From NCBI GenBank assembly GCA_947168725.1, contig CAMVNA010000008.1:1-48175 (forward strand): a DNA stretch of 48,175 nucleotides, written 5' to 3'. The DNA is from an uncultured bacterium. GTDB taxonomy: Bacteria > Patescibacteriota > Gracilibacteria > Absconditabacterales > Absconditicoccaceae. A model generated the notes under the pieces. That model was not told the DNA's origin. It worked only from the letters and a program-made list of their open reading frames with translations, and made no database searches. Made by a program: the position numbers and the translations under genes. Shown here one piece after another: positions 41,141 through 48,175 of this stretch (positions within the stretch are counted from its first letter, which is position 1; the number at the start of each line of letters is the position of its first letter).

Positions 41141-42598
41141 ATGACATACAAAGATCAAATCAAATCAATAGCATCAGAATTTAAATGAGATGAAAAAAAG
41201 CTCATCGAAAAATTAGCTGATGAAAAAATGTCAGAATTCTCGGCTAGAGAAGAATTTAAAAAAAAACTTGATGCTAAAATTCAGGATAAAATTAGAATCA
41301 CAAAGGAACAAAAAGCTGACCAAGCAGCAATGGATGCAGTTCCAAGAAAATTAAAATGGAGATTTTATCTCACTGGATATGGATATGCTATAGTGAGTTT
41401 TATAGCGCTTTTCTTGATATGATTCTGTACAAATATTTTTACATGAAAATTAAATATCCCAAGCAAATATACATATTTACAGGAGAGTAAAGCTTTCTGA
41501 AGTTTAGATAACTTAACATTAGCATATAGTTACGATACTGATAGAGCAAGTAATTTTACATACGATTCTGACTTTGACGACTATGAAGAGGACGCAGTTG
41601 AAACTGAAGAATCTACAGTAGATACTGTAAGATGAGCATCAATGAATTCATTCGCAAAGGTAGCAGAAACTCAAGCTTTATGAACTAGCATAAGTGCCAC
41701 TGAAAAATTTATGACAACAGCCGATGCTTGAAGTGAAGATGGCATTTATTCACCAAACTACCTACTAAGTCCAAATAGAAATTTCCTCTACAATCAGACT
41801 TATCGTTTTGCATACAAAGATAAACAATTTCCTAAATTAGCAATAGAATATCCAGTATACAAAGTTAGCTGAATTTTAATGTGATCAAGCACTCCTAATC
41901 AAGTACTAAAAAATCTAAAAATCTGAGATGTATCCTTCAAAAAATTTCAGGATTTAGAAATAGTATGACTTAACATACAACAGAATATTGAAAATTGATA
42001 TTATATCTCATTTGATGGAGACGGTCAAACTTTGAATTTTTATCCAAATGACACATGGCAAGCCCAAAAATTCGATGGAAAACTTCCATCAAAAAAACAG
42101 ATTACTAAAGCCGTTGAAAAAGATTTGAAACAATTATGAGTCTGAACTAAAAATTACTGAAATGCTGAAGTAGATTTTGATCATTATGATGAAAATATGT
42201 GAATAATAAACGTTTTCTACCCATTTATAATTCAGTGAAAAGAAGTATGGAATCCAGATACAGAAGAAAGAATCTGAATGCGAATTGCATATGATTTGAA
42301 TTTGCAAAGGGTTGTTTCAATTGATAGAATTGATATTGCAACATATGATGTTTCAAATTATCCAACAATAGATAAATCCAACATTGAAAGTGAAATTGAA
42401 AAATGATGAGAATTCTTTGACCAATGAGCTTTACACGAAAATTCAACTATAATATTGTTTGATAATATGCAAATAGTTTATATCCCAAAATATGAAAACG
42501 GAATCACATATTACGTACCAGCCATCAAATGAGAAACTGACGCTAAAGTAGAAAACTACAGATGACCTAAATACGTATTCCAAGAGATAGTAGAATAA
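41141..42598 (+). CDS. Probable membrane anti-sigma factor partner
   Basis: 485 residues. A cytoplasmic helical part of about 75 residues (FKGDEKKLIEKLADEKMSEF) precedes a single membrane helix at about 80-103 (GYAIVSFIALFLIGF). The remaining 380 residues are outside: an acidic linker with DSDFDDYEEDAVETEE, then a large beta-rich domain. The layout of short cytoplasmic domain, one helix and large sensor, immediately after an ECF sigma gene, is that of transmembrane anti-sigma factors. No zinc motif (HxxxCxxC) is seen, so assignment relies on context. Confidence 0.62.
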
Positions 42599-42600
42599 AT

Positions 42601-42694
42601 AGTCCCCCTTCGGTAAGGGGGAAGGAGCGCAGCGACAGGGGGATTTAATCCCTCCGGCTCGTTTCACTCGCCACCTCCCTTACCAAAGGGAGGC
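42601..42694. repeat. GC-rich extragenic palindromic element
   Basis: A sharply GC-rich block in an AT-rich genome. It contains two hairpins, TCCCCCTT/AAGGGGGA (603-622 in the last three digits) and CCTCCCTT/AAGGGAGG (674-693), and a central GGGATT/AATCCC pairing. It sits just after the anti-sigma gene. The layout is that of a short mobile repeat (REP- or MITE-like) that can also act as a terminator. Similar CCCCTT...AGGAGCGCAGCGAC sequences are known to me as extragenic repeats in unrelated bacteria. Confidence 0.72.
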
Positions 42695-42735
42695 TATAAC
42701 AAAAATCAGCATTTTATATCAATGATATAATACAG

Positions 42736-43200
42736 ATGAAAGAGCGGAAACTTCCACCAAAAGTAAAAATCATTGAAGCACTAAGTGTAGTGGCTGATGA
42801 AAGGATTACTATCGAAGACTTACTTTCCAAAGAATGAAAGTGTATTTCTTCAAGTACACCGTGAAAAGTTTATAAAATTATTTACAATGAAAAAGAAAAT
42901 CAGATTTCTTCAAATGATAGCTGATCGATGAATCAAGGATTCCTTTGATACCCAGCGATAGCTTTTTTGCTGAAAATATGAAAATTAAAATATGAAGAAC
43001 CAATCCTTGAAATGGTAAAAGATACTGACTGGATTAAAATCAAATGATTAGTTCACAAAGATTATGAATCATCATACCGCTTAATTCTATGAAATCTGCA
43101 CATGCAATGATATAATGTAGACTATTTTATTTCGCAGATTGAAAATATCTATAACAAAATTTCCCAGTTGCATTTAGAACATCTAGTTGAAAATTCGTAG
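42736..43200 (+). CDS. Small protein of unknown function
   Basis: 154 residues. An N-terminal winged-helix-like part (PPKVKIIEALSVVADERITI) leads to a middle section with repeated Ser and Gly (SKEGKCISSSTPGKVYKII), then a helical C-terminal half (YESSYRLILGNLHMQGYNV). No signal or membrane segment. A TATAAT at 42726-42731 lies four bases before the start codon, which would make the mRNA leaderless. Family unknown; a small DNA-binding regulator is one possible reading. Confidence 0.68.
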
Positions 43201-43261
43201 TCAATAAATATAACAAAAAATATAAATAAATCAGATTTTTTAATTATTTTTCATAAAATAA

Positions 43262-43666
43262 ATGCCAAGAGTAGAACCAGCAATTTTATGAATAGATCGA
43301 TGAAGTAAATATATCGGATTAGCTTATGCTCATGAATCGAATGATATAATTTTTCCAGTTGGGTATCTAATCAACGATCAAATGATATACTTCCATATTG
43401 CTGATTTAATCCAAAGATATCACGTAAAAACTATTGTGCTTTGATGGCCTTCTAAACAAAAGGATATTCAGGAAAAGATTACTAAATTCATGACATCATT
43501 AAATTATATTATCGAGAAAGATGAAATAACCATCGAAACTATCGAAGAAGATTATACAAGCGTGGAGAGCTGAGAAATAGTTTCAAATTTCAAGAAAAAT
43601 GAAACAACTGATACGATTAGTGCAATGCTTATTCTCGAAAGATGGAAAAATAAAAATCAAAAATAA
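43262..43666 (+). CDS. ruvX: RuvX/YqgF-family Holliday-junction resolvase-like nuclease
   Basis: 134 residues, the family length. GIDRGSKYIGLAYA at 10-23 carries the first Asp (GIDxG), VLGWPSKQKD near 60-69 is the second strand motif (VGLP in others), EEDYTSVES near 98-106 contains the Glu/Asp site, and the last Asp is in TDTISAMLILE near 120. YqgF/RuvX is essential in many bacteria, acting in 16S rRNA 5'-end maturation or as a Holliday-junction resolvase. Several glycines, including that of GxDRG, are TGA. Confidence 0.82.
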
Positions 43667-43694
43667 ATCTGATTTTACTTAGATTTATTTTATC

Positions 43695-44192
43695 ATGGAA
43701 AAGGAATCTCATATTCAATGAGCATTTTATGATGTAGATCATTATGATTACTATGTCTCTCTAAATGAAGGAACTTTAGAAAAAATCAAAGAATGAAATA
43801 TCATAAAATCAAAAATTGTATATTCTTCCTATGATTATGAACAGAATAAAAAGATGATACAGAAAAAGTTATTTATAACTTTATTATCAGAAGAAGAGCG
43901 TAGAAAAAATCGATGAGAAACAAAATTTATACGCACCGATGAAAAAGTCTGACTAAAGATTTCAAATAGACTTCTAGATATTTTGATAAATGAAAATCCA
44001 AAGGACTACGAACATCGTTATGACATGCTGTGAAATAAGATACATTTTTTGATAAAGGAAACAGAAGAACCATTCAGCGATAAATGGTGATTTGATAATA
44101 CTTTTCAATCAAGCGAAAGATTAAATAAAAAACTACCAGAACAATTAGACTTATTCGAATCAGAATATATCAATGTACACAAGCCAAAATAA
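43695..44192 (+). CDS. Small unrecognised soluble protein
   Basis: 165 residues. A short polar N-terminus (EKESHIQGAFYDVDHYDYYV) precedes a charged helical middle with KKLFITLLSEEERRKNRGET and a C-terminal helix (LPEQLDLFESEYINVHKPK). There is no membrane segment. No family recognised. It is 28 bases after ruvX and probably in the same transcript. The extragenic repeat at 44199 begins seven bases after its stop. Confidence 0.7.
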
Positions 44193-44198
44193 TATCAA

Positions 44199-44272
44199 TG
44201 TCATTCTGAACGAAGTGAAGAATCTTAAGCTTAACACACAAGATTCTTCGTCACAAACTCCTCAGAATGACA
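44199..44272. repeat. MITE/REP-like palindromic element
   Basis: Terminal inverted repeats TGTCATTCTGA (44199-44209) and TCAGAATGACA (44262-44272) enclose a second inverted repeat, GAAGAATCTT (44217-44226) and AAGATTCTTC (44240-44249). The 74-base element folds into one long interrupted hairpin. The words TGTCATTCTGA and GAAGAATCTT are characteristic of a short extragenic repeat found in many unrelated bacteria. It lies between two genes with no coding content. Confidence 0.82.
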
Positions 44273-44314
44273 GATTCTATTAAAGACAAAAATAGATAAA
44301 AATCTCATTCAGAC

Positions 44315-44342
44315 TTGAAAAAGCAATACATTTTCGTACATT
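44315..44342 (+). promoter_or_regulatory. Candidate promoter of infB (TTGAAA / TACATT)
   Basis: TTGAAA at 44315-44320, a 16-base spacer and TACATT at 44337-44342, about 40 bases before the infB ATG. The -10 is two bases from consensus, so this is a weak call. Confidence 0.38.
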
Positions 44343-44381
44343 CAAAGGCAGAAATATTTTTAATTTTATGAAAAATTGTGC

Positions 44382-46787
44382 ATGGCTGATAAAAAACAGC
44401 AAGACAAATCTGAATGAAAAGTCCTTAAGGCATGAGAACTTGGGGGATTCGGTGGGGGAGGATTCCTTTCTGGAATGTGATTTTGAGCTACTGAAACAGC
44501 TACCAAAAAAGAAACATCTAAACCTGAAAAAGAAAAAATTGATTTAGATGATTATTTCTGAACAAAGGAAGCAGAACAACCAGTTGCAACTGCAAGTGAT
44601 ATATTCAATTTCGCCTCACACTCATCAGGACAGAAAAAGAAAAAATCTTTTGATAAACCTGAAAAGAAATCATTCGACAAAGAAAAGAAAGATTCACACA
44701 AAAATTCAAAGCCAAAGTGAAATATCCAGATTGAGCATGCTGAATATGTTGCTAAAGAAAAGAATACAGAATCAGGTTCGGATTTCTTTGAATCTATTCG
44801 TCGCCAAAATACTGAAAAAGCACAAAGAGAATGAAAACGACCAGTACAATCAATAGCTAAGAAAAATAATAAATCAAAATCAGATAAAAAACATCGCTGA
44901 AATGAAAAGCCAACAAACGAAAGGGCAGTGCAAGTAATTCAAGCTTCAAAAGAACATCACGAAGCCACTACTTCTGCAAACTTGGTTAAAAAATCAGAAT
45001 TATTTATGGATGATAAAATCTCTGTTAAAGAGTTTTCTGAAAAGATGTGAGTTTCTCTTATCGAGATTATGAAGAAACTTATGGAAAATAAAATCATGAC
45101 ATGAATCAATTCTTCACTAGATTTTGATACTGCATCATTAATATGAGCTGAATTTGGAGTGGAAGTAAAAAAGAAAGAAGCTGAACTAGATATGGAGAGC
45201 TTTATGTCTGGAGATCTTCAAAAGATTCTTGACCTAGATAAAGAAGCTCCAGTTCGTTTGGAAAGAGCTCCAGTTGTTACAGTAATGGGACATGTAGATC
45301 ACTGAAAGACATCATTACTAGACTATCTTCGTAAAACATCTATGGCTGAATGAGAAGCTGGATGAATTACTCAGTCTATCTGAGCTTCAGTAGTAGAATA
45401 TAACGGAAAGAAAATTACATTCATCGATACTCCAGGACATGAATTATTTACATCTCTTAGAGCTAGATGAGCTAAACTTACAAATATCGCTGTAATCGTA
45501 GTAGCTGCTGACGACTCTGTGATGCCTCAGACTATTGAATCAATCAACCATGCAAAAGCTGCATGAGTACCTATCATTATAGCTATTACAAAGATAGATA
45601 AACCTGGACATAAAAGAGATCAGATTATAGCAGATATTGCTGCTCAATGACTTACACCAGAAGAATGGTGAGGAGATGTTCCTGTAATCTGAGTTTCTTC
45701 GAAGACAGGGGAGTGAATTGATAAATTATTAGAGAATATTCTATTACAGGCAGAAATGCTTGAATTGAAATACAATCCAAACCGTAGTGCAGTTTGAGTA
45801 GTTTTGGATTCATACAAGGATGCAAAACAATGAGTAATCGCAAGTATAATCGTTCTGACTGGTACATTACAGGTTGGAAATATTATCATGGCATATAATA
45901 CTTATGGAAAAATCAAAAGAATGCAGAACTGGAAATGAGCTCCAATTCAAAAAGCTACATGATGAGAACCAGTTCAGATTCTTTGATTTACTGAATTACC
46001 AGAAGCATGAAGAATCGTAGAAATAGTTAATAACGAAAAAGAAGCTCAGCACAAAGTTTCAGTTATCCAAGAACAAGAAGCTTCACACAAAAATGAATGA
46101 GCTGTTCAAGAATTCCTTGCACAACTTAAAGCATGATGAGCTAATAATAAAGTTTCAGAACTTAGACTTATTCTTAAAGCTGAATGAGCATCAAGTCTTG
46201 AGGCTTTACAGCAAGCTGTTCAGTGATTAGAATTACCAAAAAATGTTACAATAAAAGTAATTCATGCTGATGTATGACAATTCTCTGAATCTGATGTTTC
46301 ATTAGGTCAGGTTTCTAAAGCTTTGTTAATCTGATTTAATGTTTCAATCAATGCAATTCTCAAAAAGAAAGCAGAACAGCAAAAAGTAGAAATTAAATCA
46401 TTTGATATCATATATGAATTGACTGACTACTTACTAAACCTACTTCAATGAATGGTTGAAGTGGAGAAACAAGAAGTTACAGTTGGAAAACTTGATGTAC
46501 TTGGAATATTCTTTACTCAGAGCAAAGAAATGACTATCGGTTGAATGGTTATTGAATGAAGAGTGAAGAATAAACTTAGATTCCGTGTTCACAGATGAGA
46601 AGATATTATTTGTAACTGAGAAATCCTATCACTCCAGAGAAATAAGGATCAAGTAAAAGAAGTAATTGAATGAGAAGACTGTGGAATGAAAGTTAAGACA
46701 TGAAAGAAGATTCAAGAACACGACATCCTTGAATTCTATGAATTACAAGATGTAGTAGAAAAACCAGAAGAAAAGAAAGCTGAATAA
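44382..46787 (+). CDS. infB: Translation initiation factor IF-2
   Basis: 801 residues. The first 200 are the usual charged, low-complexity linker with Gly-rich start (GGFGGGGF) and Lys-rich middle. An IF2_N-type domain follows at about 205-250 ([20 protein letters not shown]). The G domain begins near 302: [56 protein letters not shown] and VSSKTGEGID. Domains II, III and the fMet-tRNA-binding C2 domain (EFYELQDVV) complete it. Switch I has Ser instead of His in ITQHIGA, and G4 has TKID instead of NKID. It brings initiator tRNA to the small subunit. Confidence 0.96.
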
Positions 46788-46808
46788 TTAATAACAATCA
46801 TAAATAAA

Positions 46809-46835
46809 GAACTGTCCGAAAGGGCAGTTTTTATA
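46809..46835 (+). terminator. Intrinsic terminator of infB
   Basis: AACTGTCC, a short GAAA-type loop and GGGCAGTT form an 8-bp stem (one T-G pair) followed by TTTTAT, 22 bases after the infB stop. It also reads as a weaker hairpin on the other strand, where a convergent gene ends. Confidence 0.85.
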
Positions 46836-46850
46836 TTCATCATTAAAATA

Positions 46851-47594
46851 TTAAAATCATGTTAATTTTTTAAGGCTGTAATATTCAGTTATTTTATCAT
46901 AATAATTCTCGAGATTTTCATAACTTAAAAATCTTGGACATATATCCTTATAAACTGTTTGAGAAACTTTTTTATCAAATTCTTTATGTCTTGTTTCATC
47001 TGCTACTATATAGCATCAAGTTTTTAGATTCTTTAATTCTCAAAACTTATTTAAAGAGTTTATAATATCTGTACTATGCTCAACTTCAAAAACATTCGAA
47101 GGAGTATTATCTTCATTTAGTCGAATAACATCTATAGTATCTGTCCTTTTAAACAATGTAATAGGACCTTCCAAACTTTTTTCGCTAATTATATCTTTCA
47201 AATGCATTCATTTATCACTAAAACATATTTTATTTTGGTCTTGGTGTGGTACATATGTAAAAAAATGCTTTAAATTTCATATTTCAACTAATAATCATTG
47301 ATAATAGGAGTGATTGGCTTGTTGTACTTCTGGAGAATCTTTGTTTTTATCAGTTATTTGAGTTAATCATAACTGTTCTAATCTTTCTTTTTCTTTAACT
47401 AATCAATATAATCACGGTCTAATAATGTAAATCTCTTTCGGTTTTGTTTGAACAATACCTCTAATATTAGCAAAAGGCTCTTTAGCTTTTGTTACAAAAA
47501 TAGGATTTCATACTAATTCATCTCTTAATGTTGATAATTTTGCATATCATCAATGCTTTTCTAAGACTTGTACGACAGCTTCTCGTTGCTTCAT
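46851..47594 (-). CDS. Putative winged-helix/restriction-endonuclease-like protein
   Basis: 247 residues. The N-terminal 75 residues resemble a HARE-HTH or winged-helix domain (REAVVQVLEKHGGYAKLSTL). The C-terminal part contains VFEVEHSTDIINSLNKFGEL near 170-190, close to the 'FEVEhTTgi..gL.R..dL' motif of PD-(D/E)XK restriction-like nucleases, preceded by the possible Asp in TIDVIRLN. Such proteins cut foreign DNA, alone or with partners; no methylase gene lies here. I am unsure of the family, and a regulator with a vestigial nuclease fold is the alternative. It lies next to an antitoxin-like gene. Confidence 0.5.
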
Positions 47595-47742
47595 TTAAGA
47601 GAATTTTAAATATAAATACATTATTATAATAATTTATACCGAAATATTTTCAAGAAAATTTAATTTTTAAATTCGCTTTTTAAAAACATTATAATTTAAC
47701 ATTATTTTGTTAATCAATTTTATAAAAAAAGTTTAAAAAAAC

Positions 47743-47770
47743 TTGAAATAAATTTTAATATTATTAAAAT
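47743..47770 (+). promoter_or_regulatory. Promoter of the XRE-Panacea gene (TTGAAA / TAAAAT)
   Basis: TTGAAA at 47743-47748, a 16-base spacer and TAAAAT at 47765-47770, 40 bases before the start codon. The palindrome at 47791-47807 lies downstream of it, where a repressor would block transcription. Confidence 0.55.
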
Positions 47771-47790
47771 AATCTTACTGTACAAGTTTT

Positions 47791-47807
47791 ATCTTATGTA
47801 ATAAGAT
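47791..47807. promoter_or_regulatory. Palindromic operator next to the antitoxin-like gene
   Basis: ATCTTAT, three bases and ATAAGAT form a perfect 7-bp inverted repeat ending three bases before the ATG at 47811. XRE-type antitoxins commonly bind such a site and repress their own gene. In the mRNA it could also form a small hairpin at the start codon. Confidence 0.68.
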
Positions 47808-47810
47808 ATT

Positions 47811-48175
47811 ATGGATTACAAAATCATTAAAAAACTTAGACAAGAACATAAATGGACGCAAGACCAAGTCGCAGAAATGCTTTGAGTAAGTAGAGTTACT
47901 TACAATTTAATTGAAAACTGAAAAACTCCGCGAGATCCATATATTGAACAATTTCAGGATATTTTTGATGTATCTTTTTCTGCACTTGAAAACAATAACA
48001 TTAAAAAACAAAAATCACTAGATGATGATATTTATGAAAAGTCTAAAGAATTAATTTTGTACATAATCAGTAAAACTTCTCAGCTACCAAATGTTTGAAA
48101 AACAGTTTTGTATAAGATGCTATATTTCTGTGAATTTGATTGGTATGAAAAAACTTGAGAAAGATTTACATGAAT
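47811..48175 (+). CDS. XRE-HTH/Panacea (DUF4065) antitoxin-like protein, 5' part
   Basis: About 121 residues are visible before the window ends. Residues 4-55 are an XRE helix-turn-helix (KLRQEHKWTQDQVAEMLGVS, then TYNLIENGK). From about residue 78 the sequence turns into a Panacea-type domain: LILYIISKTSQLPNVGKTVL, then KMLYFCEFDWYEKTGERFTG, matching the family pattern 'K.LYF.dF..y...G..iTG'. Panacea domains are antitoxins paired with many toxin types, and XRE-Panacea fusions repress their own promoter. The toxin gene, if any, should lie beyond 48175; none is found upstream. Confidence 0.8.

Noticed and set aside
42443-42667. Minus-strand ORF over the GC-rich repeat
   Set aside because: It spans the end of the anti-sigma-like gene and the repeat; its sequence has no protein character and is a by-product of the palindromes.
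45644-45889. Minus-strand ORFs within infB
   Set aside because: Shadows of the highly conserved IF-2 frame.

Overview
The window comes from a low-GC bacterium that reads UGA as glycine (NCBI genetic code 25). Under the standard code nearly every gene is shredded by TGA. With TGA = Gly they join into full-length, recognisable proteins, and TGA falls on invariant glycines: Walker A of RecG, the P-loops of IF-2 and YchF, and the GIY-YIG glycines of UvrC. TAA and TAG are the only stops used. This code is known from Gracilibacteria (BD1-5) and Absconditabacteria (SR1) of the Candidate Phyla Radiation, so the window most likely belongs to one of these. No rRNA or tRNA gene was seen. Shine-Dalgarno sequences are essentially absent, and many promoters sit close to start codons.

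Layout. 1-355: 5' end of the primary sigma factor gene (minus). 656-9375: a cluster of three unrecognised coiled-coil/membrane proteins, two sharing the same N-terminal module and promoter, the third carrying twelve TETQPE-type repeats; a small lipoprotein follows. 10007-13246: a MOP-superfamily flippase and uvrC. 13250-15511: a YcxB-like membrane protein, an HD-domain protein and a small membrane protein. 15551-22726 (mostly minus): an EF-4/LepA that lacks its GTPase domain, a TsaB-like protein, a MIP18/SufT-like protein, several membrane proteins and a lipoprotein, and recG.

22910-31541 is an envelope region: a lysozyme-like protein, a domain-swapped glycosyltransferase, a peptidoglycan-binding/MORN protein with a frameshift, a lytic-transglycosylase-like protein, the GTPase YchF, an EnvC-like coiled-coil protein with a degenerate LytM domain plus a transglycosylase-like domain, and murA. 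31697-35613 holds two unrecognised helical proteins, gatA and a tiny basic protein that may be ribosomal bS21. 35645-39945 (minus): a CNNM/CBS transporter-like protein, a C39-like cysteine peptidase and a Kazal-domain lipoprotein in a row, then a small anchored protein and a nucleosidase-like protein. 40070-44192: a tail-anchored protein, an ECF sigma factor with a probable membrane anti-sigma partner, ruvX and two unknowns. 44382-46787: infB. The right end looks like defence or addiction: a putative winged-helix/PD-(D/E)XK nuclease and the start of an XRE-Panacea (DUF4065) antitoxin behind a palindromic operator.

The strongest leads are the GTPase-less LepA, the circularly permuted glycosyltransferase, the paralogous coiled-coil cluster, the EnvC-like double-domain protein, the adjacent protease and protease-inhibitor genes, and a recurrent TTGCAT-type promoter that sits in front of most of the envelope and coiled-coil genes. 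All functions are inferred from motifs read by eye; no database search was possible.
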